Below are positions 17,075-25,741 of a DNA stretch of 64,000 nucleotides, one piece after another. Every line of letters starts with the position of its first letter. The first letter of the stretch is position 1. Source of the DNA: Hymenobacter busanensis. GTDB taxonomy: Bacteria > Bacteroidota > Bacteroidia > Cytophagales > Hymenobacteraceae. The translations under genes were made by a program, and so were the position numbers. The stretch is taken from positions 310,001-374,000 of the forward strand of contig NZ_VTWU01000003.1 of assembly GCF_008727865.1 (NCBI RefSeq). Reading direction: 5' to 3'. A model generated the notes under the pieces. It was given only the letters and a program-made list of their open reading frames with translations. It was not told where the DNA came from and made no database searches.

Positions 17075-18318
17075 GCGGGAATAGGGGCTTCGTCGACGGT
17101 ACCGCGCAGCTTGGCCGTTTTGCGGGTGAAGATGGGCGCGGGCACGGCCGCGGCTACCTGCTGCTGGGCGGCCAGCAGGGCTTCGGCGTAGGGCTGGTGC
17201 AACACGCGCTTGGGTGGGCCTTCGGGCTGCAGTTCCACGTCCCAGAGGCCGGCGCGGTGCCAGGGCCGCTCCAGAAAGTCCCAGTCGGGCCGGTCGATGA
17301 TGGGGTAGAGGCACACGCCCCACAGCGGCACGCCGGCGCGCAGCGCAAGGGCGCATTCCCGGGCCACGGACTCAATCCAGTTGGGCCGGTGCTCCTGCGG
17401 GTGGCTGGTTTCGGTGATGACGACCGGCCGCTGGTAGCGCGCATAGGCCTCCTGGAGCAGGGCGCTGAGCGGGCGCCAGCGCGGGTCGTTGGTTTCGTTG
17501 GCCCAGCCCAGGCGCTGGCCGGTGTGCAGGTCCCACTGATTGTCGTAGTAATAGTTGAAGCCCAGCAGGTCGAGGTACTCGGGCGAGCCGCCCAGCTCGG
17601 GGCACATGCGGCCGCAAAGCATGTCCACGGCCTGGTACTGGTCGCGGTGGGCACGGCGGGCCTGGGCTTTCTGCAGCTTGGTGCCCCGGAAAGGCGGCAC
17701 AATGTTCACCAGGGGCTCGGTAGTGAGGATGCGCACCGTGGGGTCGGCTTCGCGCAGGGCCGCCACGCCTTCGATGTAGGCGCGCATCAGGCCGTACTTC
17801 ACTTCCCAGCCCTGGCCCACACAGTAGGGCGAGGTGCCGCGCACGTCGCCGCCCAGCCAGCTCATAAAGCTCACTTCGTTGATGGGCGTCACAATCAGCT
17901 CGTCGTCGGGGCGCACGGAACGGTAGAAATCGACGAAGGCACGGCAGAGCGAGGCAAAGCGGCGCGCAAACTGCGGGTGCAGCGGCGTGAGGTCGTCGGG
18001 GTAGCCGAAGTGGCAGATGTCCCACACCTGTTGCACGCCGTGGCGGGTGCCGGCGGCCAGCAAATCGGCCACCACGCTCCAGTCGTAGTGGTAAGGCGTG
18101 CGCTCTACCTGGCTCCACCGAATGCCTTCGCGCACCGTGCGGATGTTGTACTGGCCCAAGCCGCGGTAGTCGTCGTCGAGCAGCTGGTAGTGGCCTGTCA
18201 GGTGCAGGAAATCGACGCGGTGCCCGAAGCAGTTGAGCTGGTCGGTGCACTCGTAGCCGCCCATCCAGAACGAGCGAAACGGGTTGGTGGGCGTAGCGGG
18301 GCGGGTGGCAGACACCAT
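17071..18318 (-). CDS. Cytosolic clan-A (GH1-like) glycoside hydrolase
   Basis: A 415-residue (beta/alpha)8 protein related to family 1 beta-glucosidases. The acid/base Glu fits TPINEVSF (near residue 149) and the nucleophile fits VVITETSH (near residue 306); the opening FWMGGYECTDQLNCFGHRVD is typical of a Bacteroidota/cyanobacterial GH1-like subgroup. It has no signal peptide, so it acts in the cytosol, which is unusual for polysaccharide breakdown and hints at glycan or glycolipid handling inside the cell. ATG at 18318 was preferred to the TTG six bases before. It is coupled to the HKD protein by a 4-base overlap. Confidence 0.8.
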   Translation of the reverse strand: MVSATRPATPTNPFRSFWMGGYECTDQLNCFGHRVDFLHLTGHYQLLDDDYRGLGQYNIRTVREGIRWSQVERTPYHYDWSVVADLLAAGTRHGVQQVWDICHFGYPDDLTPLHPQFARRFASLCRAFVDFYRSVRPDDELIVTPINEVSFMSWLGGDVRGTSPYCVGQGWEVKYGLMRAYIEGVAALREADPTVRILTTEPLVNIVPPFRGTKLQKAQARRAHRDQYQAVDMLCGRMCPELGGSPEYLDLLGFNYYYDNQWDLHTGQRLGWANETNDPRWRPLSALLQEAYARYQRPVVITETSHPQEHRPNWIESVARECALALRAGVPLWGVCLYPIIDRPDWDFLERPWHRAGLWDVELQPEGPPKRVLHQPYAEALLAAQQQVAAAVPAPIFTRKTAKLRGTVDEAPIPA

Positions 18319-18395
18319 GGTCAAACGAAGGCTGAGCGTCGGCGCAGGAGCCGACGTCGGTTCAAAATCGTTGGGCGCTTGGGAAAAAACGGCGG

Positions 18396-19364
18396 TTAGG
18401 CCGGGGTGGAGGCGGGTTGCGGCGGCGCGTCGGTGGCGTGGCGCTGGCGGTTAAGCACCGACTTGGCTTCGATGAAGATACGCTTGAACTCGGGATACCG
18501 CGCCCGAATGGCGTCCTGCAGCTGTTCGATGGCCACTTCCACTTGCTGAGCCGTCAGGTTGGGCTGAAACTGCACGTCGAGGGCCAAAATCACGTCGGCG
18601 GGCCCCAGGTACATGGTCAGCGGCGGGCGAATGGCTTCGACACCGGGCTGTTCGTGGGCAATGGTTTGGAGGGCCTGCAGGGTATCTGCATCCACGCCTT
18701 CGCCCACCAGCAGCGTGCGGGTACGGGCCACCAGAAACACGGCCACCAGCATCAGCAGCAGGCCAATGGCAATGGAGGCGGCCCCGTCGAGAAACGGGTT
18801 GTTGAGCAGGTGACCAAAAAACACGCCCAGCAGGGCCAGGAGCAGGCCCAGCAGCGCGGCCAGGTTTTCGAGCACCGAGGCAAACACCGCGGGGTCTTTG
18901 CTGGCGCGCAGTATGCCCCAGAACGAAAGGTTTTCGGCGCGGTTGACCAGCAGCGCCTTCATGGCCAGGTAAAATGCCCAGGCCTCGAACCCAATGGACA
19001 CGCCCAGCACCACGTAGTTCCAGAGCGGGTCGGTGAGGGGCTCGGGGTGTTCGATGTGCTTGATGCCCTCGTAGAACGACATGCCGCCGCCGATTGCAAA
19101 GATGAGCACGGCCACAATCAGGCCCCAGAAATACAGCTCCTTGCTGTGTCCGAACGGGTGCTGGGCATCGGCCGGCTTTTGGCTGCGGTTGACGCCGTAG
19201 AGCAACAGCACCGCGTTGCCGCTGTCGACGAGCGAGTGAATACCCTCCGACAGCATGGCCGAGCTGCGGGTAAAATACGCCGCCACAAACTTGCTGATGG
19301 CAATGCCGATGTTGGCCAACAGGCCACCGTAGAGCGCGGTTTTAGAAGAATTCGGATCAGCCAC
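18396..19364 (-). CDS. Cation diffusion facilitator family transporter
   Basis: A 322-residue CDF transporter, moving divalent metals out of the cytosol in exchange for protons. Six membrane segments are visible from residue 10 to about 215; SEGIHSLVDSGN carries the helix II His/Asp site and the second site lies in helix V (ASVLENLAALLG, with Glu-Asn in place of the usual His/Asp, so metal choice may differ). A cytosolic C-terminal domain follows (residues 220-305). A GTG at 19364 (VADPNSSKTALYGG) fits the family start; an ATG at 19427 would add 21 residues without homology. Confidence 0.87.
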   Translation of the reverse strand: MADPNSSKTALYGGLLANIGIAISKFVAAYFTRSSAMLSEGIHSLVDSGNAVLLLYGVNRSQKPADAQHPFGHSKELYFWGLIVAVLIFAIGGGMSFYEGIKHIEHPEPLTDPLWNYVVLGVSIGFEAWAFYLAMKALLVNRAENLSFWGILRASKDPAVFASVLENLAALLGLLLALLGVFFGHLLNNPFLDGAASIAIGLLLMLVAVFLVARTRTLLVGEGVDADTLQALQTIAHEQPGVEAIRPPLTMYLGPADVILALDVQFQPNLTAQQVEVAIEQLQDAIRARYPEFKRIFIEAKSVLNRQRHATDAPPQPASTPA

Positions 19365-19528
19365 GAAGCAGAAAACGGAACGGGAGTAGGTAAGAAAACC
19401 AGCGACTCGAACGCGGCCGCCGGGCATACTATACGCAAGTACGGCGGTTTGGCTGACCCCCGCCAAACCCAAGCCCGCTAAAAGCGGTTACTTCGCCCGC
19501 TGCCTTACCCGCGCCACCGCTCCGCCTC

Positions 19529-20914
19529 ATGCGCCCCGCCCAACCCACCGCCACCACCTCACCGGCTCCTGCCGAACCCCAGCTCAGCCGCGAACTGGGC
19601 CTGCTGCCCGCCACCGCGTTGAATATGATCGACATGGTCGGCATTGGCCCCTTCGTGGTGCTGCCGCTCGTCATGCAGCTCATGGGGCCGTATTTTATGT
19701 GGGCCTGGGTGGCCGGCGCGCTGCTCTCGGTGGTCGACGGGCTGATTTGGGCCGAACTGGGCGCGGCGCACCCCGAAGCAGGCGGCTCGTACCGCTTTCT
19801 GCGGCTGGCCTACGGCGAGCATACCTGGGGGCGGCTGCTGTCGTTTCTCTACGTGTGGCAGACGCTGGTGCAGGCGCCGCTGGTGCTGGCTTCGGGCAGC
19901 ATCGGGTTTGCGCAGTATTTCGGCTACCTCGTGCCGCTGGAGGCGTGGTGGCAGCCCAAGCTGGTGAGCGGTACGGTAGTGCTGCTGCTGGTGGCCTTGC
20001 TCTACCGGCGCATCGGCAGCGTGGGCAAGCTGGGCGTTACGCTCTGGGTGGGCGTGCTGGTGCTGCTGGTGGGCCTCATTGGCTGCGGCCTGTTGCTGGG
20101 CCACGAGCCGGTGCCGCTGCTGCCCGCCGCCACCGACGGCACCGTGAACTGGGCCGGGCTGCTGCTACCGGCCGCGCTCGGGCAGGCCACCGTCAAAACC
20201 ATCTACAGCTACCTGGGCTACTACAACGTGTGCCACCTCGGGGCTGAAATCAAGCAACCCGAAAAGGTAATTCCGCGGGCCATTTTCCTGAGTATTCTGG
20301 GCATTGCGGTGCTCTACCTGCTGCTCAACTACAGCGTGGCGCACGTGCTGCCCTGGCAGGTGGCGGGCAAGTCGGAATTCATCGTGAGTACCTTCATCGA
20401 GCATTTGTTTGGCCCCACGGCCGCCAAGCTGGCTACCGGACTGGTGCTGTGGGTGGCGTTTGCGTCGCTTTTCGCGGTGCTGCTGGGCTACTCGCGCATT
20501 CCCTACGCCGCCGCCGCCGACGGTGAGTTCCTGCCCGTGTTTGCCCGGCTGCACCCCACCAAACACTTTCCCTACGTGTCGCTACTGGTGCTGGGCGGGG
20601 CGGGCTTCGTGTTCAGCTTGCTCTTCAAGCTTAGTGAAGTCATCAGCGCCATTCTGGCCATGCGCATCTTGGTGCAGTTCGTGGGCCAAGCCGTGGGGCT
20701 GGTGCTGCTGCGCCGGCGGCGCGGCACGGCCGGGCTGCCGTTCAAAATGCCGCTCTACCCGCTGCCAGTGGTGCTGGCCGTAGGCATCTGGCTCTGGATT
20801 CTGTGGAGCACCGGCGTCTCGTTTATGCTCTCGGGCCTGGCCATGATTGCCGCGGGCATAGTGGTTTTTCTGCTCTGGAGCCGCAGCCGGGGCCGTTGGC
20901 CGTTTGCGCGGTAA
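19529..20914 (+). CDS. APC-family permease
   Basis: A 461-residue amino acid/polyamine/organocation permease with about 12 membrane helices. The N-terminal helix has the broken IGPFVVLPL motif typical of substrate binding in this family, followed by AELGAAHPEAGGSYRFL, which is highly conserved in APC members. GYSRIPYAAAADGEFLP in the loop after helix 8 is another family mark. It lies on the inner membrane; the substrate is unknown, probably an amino acid. It is divergent from the CDF gene (164 bases between starts). Confidence 0.88.
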   Translation: MRPAQPTATTSPAPAEPQLSRELGLLPATALNMIDMVGIGPFVVLPLVMQLMGPYFMWAWVAGALLSVVDGLIWAELGAAHPEAGGSYRFLRLAYGEHTWGRLLSFLYVWQTLVQAPLVLASGSIGFAQYFGYLVPLEAWWQPKLVSGTVVLLLVALLYRRIGSVGKLGVTLWVGVLVLLVGLIGCGLLLGHEPVPLLPAATDGTVNWAGLLLPAALGQATVKTIYSYLGYYNVCHLGAEIKQPEKVIPRAIFLSILGIAVLYLLLNYSVAHVLPWQVAGKSEFIVSTFIEHLFGPTAAKLATGLVLWVAFASLFAVLLGYSRIPYAAAADGEFLPVFARLHPTKHFPYVSLLVLGGAGFVFSLLFKLSEVISAILAMRILVQFVGQAVGLVLLRRRRGTAGLPFKMPLYPLPVVLAVGIWLWILWSTGVSFMLSGLAMIAAGIVVFLLWSRSRGRWPFAR

Positions 20915-20950
20915 GGGGTACATTCGGGCTTTTATTCAACCCTGTTTTAC

Positions 20951-21532
20951 GTGCTGCGCCTATTCTTTTCGCTTTTGCTTTTGCTGCTGATTGTCGGCAC
21001 CGGTCGTAGCCAAACCAACGCCAAAAGGCTCGACTCGGACTACGCGTATTGGAGCGCAACTCGGCGTTTACAACTCTCCGATTTCGGACTGCAGGTGAAG
21101 CCCGGCAACTACCTGAACGGCAGCAATGCCATGTTCGGGTTCGAAATGCACGGCAACGTGTATGACTTGTTCGGCAAGCAGGCCAACAACGTTATCCGCA
21201 ACCGCATGCTGCGCACCGCGTCTTGGGTCGACACGACAAGCCGAACAGATGTTGCGGCGCAAATTCGGTTTCACCAGACGCTGTTTGATATTCAAGAAGT
21301 TTACTGCCGCCGACTACGGCAGCAGATTCGCGCCAGTGCCACGAAAATCCTGCTGTTTGGTAAACCCGATATCAACGAGTTGTTCAACGAACAGATGAAA
21401 GATTCGCAACAACGCCAAGCCCTATACGTCAACGAAACCAACTACGGCACGCTGTCCGTTGAACAGGCCACTTGGGAGAAGCAGATTATGCTCGAACTGC
21501 AAAATTTGCAAGCGTTTCAGGCGTCGGAATAA
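20951..21532 (+). CDS. Exported protein, possibly a degenerate DUF922-like domain
   Basis: A 193-residue protein starting with GTG at 20951 and a signal peptide (LFFSLLLLLLIVGTGRS). The segments YWSATRRLQLSDF, TASWVDTTSR and FHQTLFDIQEVYCRRLR recall the DUF922 pattern, in which a W.DF head and an HE.GHFDI..LYAR metal-binding helix occur; here the HExxH-like part reads RFHQTLFDI, so a putative active site would be broken. This is inference from motif memory only. It follows the APC permease by 36 bases and may share its transcript. A strong terminator ends it. Confidence 0.65.
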   Translation: MLRLFFSLLLLLLIVGTGRSQTNAKRLDSDYAYWSATRRLQLSDFGLQVKPGNYLNGSNAMFGFEMHGNVYDLFGKQANNVIRNRMLRTASWVDTTSRTDVAAQIRFHQTLFDIQEVYCRRLRQQIRASATKILLFGKPDINELFNEQMKDSQQRQALYVNETNYGTLSVEQATWEKQIMLELQNLQAFQASE

Positions 21533-21561
21533 AGCCAGGTGTTGATGGCCATTCAACGAGG

Positions 21562-21626
21562 AAACCAGCCGTAACGGAAAGCCCCGCTTCTGACTGAAGC
21601 GGGGCTTTCCGTTACGGCTGGTTTTG
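21562..21626. terminator. Bidirectional intrinsic terminator with 29-bp perfect stem
   Basis: The arm 21562-21590 pairs exactly with 21596-21624 around a 5-base loop; tttt follows on the plus strand and aaa precedes for the minus strand. It separates the GTG-started exported gene from the convergent hemB gene. Confidence 0.92.
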
Positions 21627-21630
21627 TTAC

Positions 21631-22623
21631 CTATCCGCGCTTCAGCACAGCGGCCGCCTCCTTGGCGAAGTAGGTCAGAATGGCGTCAGCGCCGGCGCGC
21701 TTGATGCTCAGCAGCACCTCCAGCATCGTCCGCTCGCCGTCGAGCCAGCCGTTGCGGGCGGCGGCCTTCACCATGGCGTACTCGCCCGATACGTTGTAGG
21801 CCGTCACGGGCAGGTTGGTGTGGGTTTTCACGTCGTGAATCACGTCGAGGTAGCTCAGGGCGGGCTTCACCATCACCATGTCGGCGCCTTCCTGCTCGTC
21901 GAGGGCCAGCTCGCGCAGGGCCTCGCGGCGGTTGGCCGGGTTCATCTGGTAGCTTTTCTTGTCGCCTTTCTTGGGGGCCGAGTCCAGCGCGTCGCGGAAG
22001 GGGCCGTAGAAAGCCGAGGCGTACTTGGCCGTGTAGCTCATGATGCTCACGTGCGAGAAGGCGTTGCGGTCGAGCACCTCGCGAATCCAGGCCACGCGGC
22101 CGTCCATCATGTCGGAGGGGCCGATGATGTCGGCGCCGGCGCGAGCCTGGGCCAGGGCCATCTGGCCGAGCACTTCCAGGGTGGCGTCGTTCAGAATTTC
22201 GCCCGATTCGGGGTCCACAATGCCGTCGTGGCCGTCGGAAGAGTAGGGGTCCATGGCCACATCGGTCATGATGACCACGTCGGGGAACTGCCGCTTGATG
22301 TCGGCCACGGTTTTCAGGTACAGCCCCTCGGGGTTGGCCGATTCTTTGGCCAGGCGGTCTTTCAGCTTGTCGTTGATGCTGGGGAAGGGCGCAAAGGCTT
22401 TCACGCCCAGCTCCACGCACTGGCCGATTTCATCGATGAGGCGGTCGGCCGAAAAGCGGTTGATGCCGGGCATCGAAGCCACCTCAATAAGCTGGTTCTG
22501 GCCTTCGACAAGGAAAACCGGGTAGATAAAGTCGTGCGCGGCCAGGTGCGTTTCCTGCACCATATTGCGAATGACTTCGGACTTGCGGTTGCGGCGGGGC
22601 CGGTGAATGGGAAGTGTGGGCAT
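21631..22623 (-). CDS. hemB: Porphobilinogen synthase
   Basis: A 330-residue enzyme condensing two 5-aminolevulinate molecules to porphobilinogen in haem synthesis. Both Schiff-base lysines are present: SYTAKYASAFYGPFRDA and MVMVKPALSYLD. The metal/active-site loop reads IMTDVAMDPYSSDGHDG; the Asp/Ser set in place of the three-Cys zinc site suggests the Mg-dependent type. ATG at 22623 (MPTLPIHRPRRNRKS) is the family start; the longer open frame upstream is not homologous. A -7 box lies about 40 bases upstream. Confidence 0.96.
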   Translation of the reverse strand: MPTLPIHRPRRNRKSEVIRNMVQETHLAAHDFIYPVFLVEGQNQLIEVASMPGINRFSADRLIDEIGQCVELGVKAFAPFPSINDKLKDRLAKESANPEGLYLKTVADIKRQFPDVVIMTDVAMDPYSSDGHDGIVDPESGEILNDATLEVLGQMALAQARAGADIIGPSDMMDGRVAWIREVLDRNAFSHVSIMSYTAKYASAFYGPFRDALDSAPKKGDKKSYQMNPANRREALRELALDEQEGADMVMVKPALSYLDVIHDVKTHTNLPVTAYNVSGEYAMVKAAARNGWLDGERTMLEVLLSIKRAGADAILTYFAKEAAAVLKRG

Positions 22624-22659
22624 AGGGAAGCAAATGTCAACGGGGCAGAACAGCCGGGG

Positions 22660-22667
22660 CAAAGGTA
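22660..22667 (-). promoter_or_regulatory. -7 promoter box upstream of hemB
   Basis: On the minus strand this reads tacctttg, a full match to TAnnTTTG. A TTTG 22 bases further upstream (22690-22693) could be the -33 box, slightly wider than the 19 bases seen at rpmB and rpmG. Confidence 0.55.
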
Positions 22668-22707
22668 AAGTTGCCAGGTGGCAGTGGGGCAAATGCGGCG
22701 AATGTAC

Positions 22708-23211
22708 CTACGGCAGGTTGCCGTCGATAACAAAGCTGCCCCAGAAAGCTACCAGCAACCCGACAAGCGCACAAAGCGCAAACCACCCGAAGCCGGCCCA
22801 TCCGCCTACAGCCACGCCGAGCACGATGCCCCCAACCGCAAACACGGTCCCCAGAATTTGCAGAAAGTCGCCCTTCGTGGAAAGGAGCTGTTGGGGTACC
22901 CGCTGTTGGGCCACCCGCAGCTTGGTGGAAACCACCCTTGCTGCTCCAATATGTTGGGGCTTGTGGGTGCTTCGACTTCTACCAACGCTTTGCGTCTCGG
23001 GTCGTTGCCGGACAACTGCCAGATGCCGGCTCGCATTGGCCCCGCGCACCGCCACGGGGGCAAGAGTCAGTTCAGGTACTGGTCTTGGTGGCGCGGAAGC
23101 CAGCCGGGGCACCCGCGGCGGTGCGGGCTGAAACCGAAAAGCAGTTTGCTCACTGTAGCAGCCACCGAAAACGAGTACAAGCAACAAAGCGCAGCACCTA
23201 TACAACTTCAT
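22708..23211 (-). CDS. Small lipoprotein with C-terminal membrane hairpin (paralogue A)
   Basis: A 167-residue protein of unknown function. Residues 1-18 form a lipoprotein leader ending in VFGGC; after the lipidated Cys comes YSEQTAFRF. Residues 30-115 are Pro/Ala/Arg-rich and look disordered. Residues 117-162 hold two Gly-rich hydrophobic segments (TVFAVGGIVLGVAVGGWAG, FALCALVGLLVAFWGSF). The gene directly downstream of 23221-23769 has the same layout, so the two are paralogues. The start is the only ATG consistent with the lipobox. Confidence 0.75.
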   Translation of the reverse strand: MKLYRCCALLLVLVFGGCYSEQTAFRFQPAPPRVPRLASAPPRPVPELTLAPVAVRGANASRHLAVVRQRPETQSVGRSRSTHKPQHIGAARVVSTKLRVAQQRVPQQLLSTKGDFLQILGTVFAVGGIVLGVAVGGWAGFGWFALCALVGLLVAFWGSFVIDGNLP

Positions 23212-23220
23212 CCTCGAAGG

Positions 23221-23769
23221 CTACATGTTGAAAAATTCCTGAAAGATTTCCAGCCACGCGTGCCGGCCCCCAATACCCAGCACCAGAAAGTAATACCCGG
23301 CAATTACCACTGCCGCGCCCACGCCTAGTCCCAGCCAGCCGCCCAGCGCCAGTCCGGCTACCACCCCGCCCGCCACCAGCAGCGCCCCGAGCACAATGTG
23401 CAGCGTATCGCGCCCGGCCGCCACCTGCGTGTGCCGTGCCGCGTTGTGGTGGCGCTTCCGCAACTGGGGTACAAATATTGGGGAATCCGTAGTTCGCTGC
23501 AGCCGCGTGGGCTGCAGCGCGGCTACCCGAGGCCGTTGGGAACGGGTTCCACCGAAACGCTTTACCTGCGACAAACGCGCGGTAACTGCCGGAGTAGGCG
23601 CAACACAAGCATGAGCCTGGGCCGGTGCCACCGGCTGCGTGTCGGCCACTGCGACAGTAGGAGCCGAGAAACGAAAGGCAGCTTGCTGGCTACGGCAACC
23701 CGCGAGCAGTAAGCCTATCAGCAACAGAAAACCGGCGCGCAGCCGGAACGAGGGTACACAATCGGCCAT
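23221..23769 (-). CDS. Small lipoprotein with C-terminal membrane hairpin (paralogue B)
   Basis: A 182-residue protein; ATG at 23769 (MADCVPSFRL) precedes a leader ending LLLAGC. The mature start RSQQAAFRF parallels YSEQTAFRF of the neighbour at 22708-23211, and both end in a Gly-rich pair of hydrophobic segments (LGALLVAGGVVAGLALGGWL, GVGAAVVIAGYYFLVLG). The middle is basic and low in complexity. The genes are 9 bases apart on the same strand, which suggests a tandem duplication and one transcript. The function is unknown; a lipoprotein that also spans a membrane is odd. Confidence 0.75.
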   Translation of the reverse strand: MADCVPSFRLRAGFLLLIGLLLAGCRSQQAAFRFSAPTVAVADTQPVAPAQAHACVAPTPAVTARLSQVKRFGGTRSQRPRVAALQPTRLQRTTDSPIFVPQLRKRHHNAARHTQVAAGRDTLHIVLGALLVAGGVVAGLALGGWLGLGVGAAVVIAGYYFLVLGIGGRHAWLEIFQEFFNM

Positions 23770-23910
23770 CGGCAAGTAAAACCAGGGGTGTAGCTGCCGA
23801 AGGTAGCGGGCGGCAGTTCGCGCTACTACGCACGGACCAAAAAGCAGTTCGCCGCGCCCACCCCACAAGGGCCGACGCGGCGAACCAGATTATTCCTGCA
23901 AAAACCGCCG

Positions 23911-24153
23911 TTAGCGCCGGCGCCCCGGCAGCCGCTTGGCCGAGGTGGCCTCGGCTTCGCTGGCCGACACCGTCACGGCCGTGGGCTCGGGGCTCTGCGA
24001 GTCGTGCATGAGCACCACGGCGGTAGCGGTGGTGTCGTTGGAGGCAGCGGTGGGCAGCGGGCTGAGGTGGGCAGCCAGGGCCAGCCGGTTGCTTTGGCAG
24101 CTGCCCAACGACAGCGCGGCCAAGCCCAGCAGCAGGGCGTAACGTTTGAACAT
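23911..24153 (-). CDS. Short lipoprotein
   Basis: An 80-residue protein with a lipoprotein leader (LLGLAALSLGSC) and a mature start QSNRLALAAH that loosely resembles the heads of the two lipoproteins just downstream. The remaining 55 residues are Ser/Thr/Ala-rich and end in a basic KRLPGRRR. It could be a truncated relative lacking the membrane hairpin. It lies 141 bases upstream of paralogue B on the same strand. Confidence 0.6.
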   Translation of the reverse strand: MFKRYALLLGLAALSLGSCQSNRLALAAHLSPLPTAASNDTTATAVVLMHDSQSPEPTAVTVSASEAEATSAKRLPGRRR

Positions 24154-24363
24154 ACGGGTGGTGTGGGATGGGTGGAGTACAAACCTATGTACGTCCAGCC
24201 TGCCAAACCATTCCGTTCGCCGAAACCGTTCCGGGACGCTGTAAAAACTGTCTGTCAGTAGCTAAGCGTCTGATTCGGCGTCTATCTGACCCTGCTTATC
24301 ACTGCCCAGCTGTGCAAGTTTCCTCTGGTACATCCTGCTTGTCAGGATACGATGGAGAAACGA

Positions 24364-24395
24364 AACGGCCCCGGCGCAACCACGCCGGGGCCGTT
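24364..24395 (-). terminator. Terminator of rocD
   Basis: The 13-bp stem aacggccccggcg / cgccggggccgtt with a 6-base loop lies 23 bases after the rocD stop on the minus strand; a short T-rich tail follows. Confidence 0.75.
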
Positions 24396-24417
24396 GAGCC
24401 CTAAGCAAGGCGTTGCG

Positions 24418-25689
24418 CTAGAAGTCCATAATCGTCTGCTCAATCACGTCGCAGGCTTCGTGGATTTGCTCTTCGGTGATGACCAGCGGCGGCGCGAAGC
24501 GAATGATGTCGCCGTGGGTGGGTTTGGCCAGCACGCCGCGCTCCATCAGGGTCACGCACACGTCCCAGGCCGTGCGCCCATCGGCGTGGGGTTTGATAAC
24601 GACGGCGTTCAGTAGGCCTTTGCCGCGCACCAGCTCCACCACCTCGGGGCGCTTGGCTTGCAGGCGGCGCATCCGCTCCCGGAACACCTCGCCCAAAGCG
24701 CGGGCGTTTTCGGTCAGCTTTTCTTCGATGAGCACGTCGAGGGCCGCTACCAGCACGGCGCAGGCCAGCGGGTTGCCGCCAAAGGTGGAGCCGTGCTGAC
24801 CGGGCTTGATGGTGAGCATGATTTCGTTGCGGGCCAGCACCGCCGATACCGGCATGGCCCCGCCGCTCAAGGCCTTGCCCAGCACCAGAATATCGGCGTG
24901 CACACCGTCGTAGCACGAGGCCAGCAGCTCACCGGTGCGGCCCAGCCCGGTCTGAATTTCGTCGGCAATCAGCAGCACCTTGTGCTTTTTGCAGAGGGCG
25001 TGGGCGTGGGCCAGGTAGCCGTCCTGCGGCACCATCACGCCGGCCTCGCCCTGAATGGGCTCAACCAGGAAAGCACACACGTGCGGATCTTGCACGGCGG
25101 CTTCCAGCGCGGCGAGGTCGTCGTAGGGCACCACTTGGTAACCCGGCGTGTAGGGGCCGAAGCCGCCGGTCGAGTCGGGGTCGGTGCTGAAGGAAATGAT
25201 GCCGGTGGTGCGGCCGTGGAAGTTGTGCTCGGCCACCAGAATGCGGGCTTGGTTCGGCGCAATGCCTTTTTCTTCGTAGCCCCATTTGCGGGCCAGCTTA
25301 AGGGCGGTTTCCACGGCCTCGGCGCCCGAGTTCATCAGCAGGGCCTTGTCGTAGTTGAACAGCTCGCAGAGGTACTTTTCGGCCCGGCCCAGCTGGTCGT
25401 TGAAAAACGCGCGTGAGGTGAGGGTGAGGCGCTGGGCCTGCTCCATCATGGCCCCGATGATGCGCGGGTGGCAGTGGCCCTGGTTTACGGCCGAGTAGGC
25501 CGAAAGGAAGTCGTAGTAGTGTTTGCCCTCCACATCCCAGAGGTGCACGCCTTCGCCGCGGGTGAGGACCACCGGCAGCGGGTGGTAGTTGTGGGCGCCG
25601 TAGTGGTCTTCGAGCTGCATCAGCTCCTGGCTGCTGTGCTGGTGCGTGGCAGTGGCGGTTTCGTGGGCGGGAGGCGTGGAAACGGACAT
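24418..25689 (-). CDS. rocD: Ornithine--oxo-acid transaminase
   Basis: A 423-residue class III PLP aminotransferase, moving the delta-amino group of ornithine to 2-oxoglutarate to give glutamate semialdehyde in arginine/proline interconversion. Diagnostic stretches are YGAHNYHPLPVVLTRGEGV at the head (with the Tyr that selects ornithine's alpha-amino group), NSGAEAVETALKLARKW, EPIQGEAGV, LIADEIQTGLGRTG and the PLP lysine in LVLGKALSGG. ATG at 25689 is used; the open frame reaching 25863 is not homologous. It is monocistronic, with its own promoter box and terminator. Confidence 0.95.
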   Translation of the reverse strand: MSVSTPPAHETATATHQHSSQELMQLEDHYGAHNYHPLPVVLTRGEGVHLWDVEGKHYYDFLSAYSAVNQGHCHPRIIGAMMEQAQRLTLTSRAFFNDQLGRAEKYLCELFNYDKALLMNSGAEAVETALKLARKWGYEEKGIAPNQARILVAEHNFHGRTTGIISFSTDPDSTGGFGPYTPGYQVVPYDDLAALEAAVQDPHVCAFLVEPIQGEAGVMVPQDGYLAHAHALCKKHKVLLIADEIQTGLGRTGELLASCYDGVHADILVLGKALSGGAMPVSAVLARNEIMLTIKPGQHGSTFGGNPLACAVLVAALDVLIEEKLTENARALGEVFRERMRRLQAKRPEVVELVRGKGLLNAVVIKPHADGRTAWDVCVTLMERGVLAKPTHGDIIRFAPPLVITEEQIHEACDVIEQTIMDF

Positions 25690-25733
25690 GAGGCAGGGAA
25701 AAGTTAGGATGAGAAATCGAGCGGGGAGGTAGC

Positions 25734-25741
25734 CAAAAGTA
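25734..25741 (-). promoter_or_regulatory. -7 promoter box of rocD
   Basis: On the minus strand it reads tacttttg, matching TAnnTTTG, 44 bases before the rocD ATG. No clear -33 TTTG. Confidence 0.5.
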
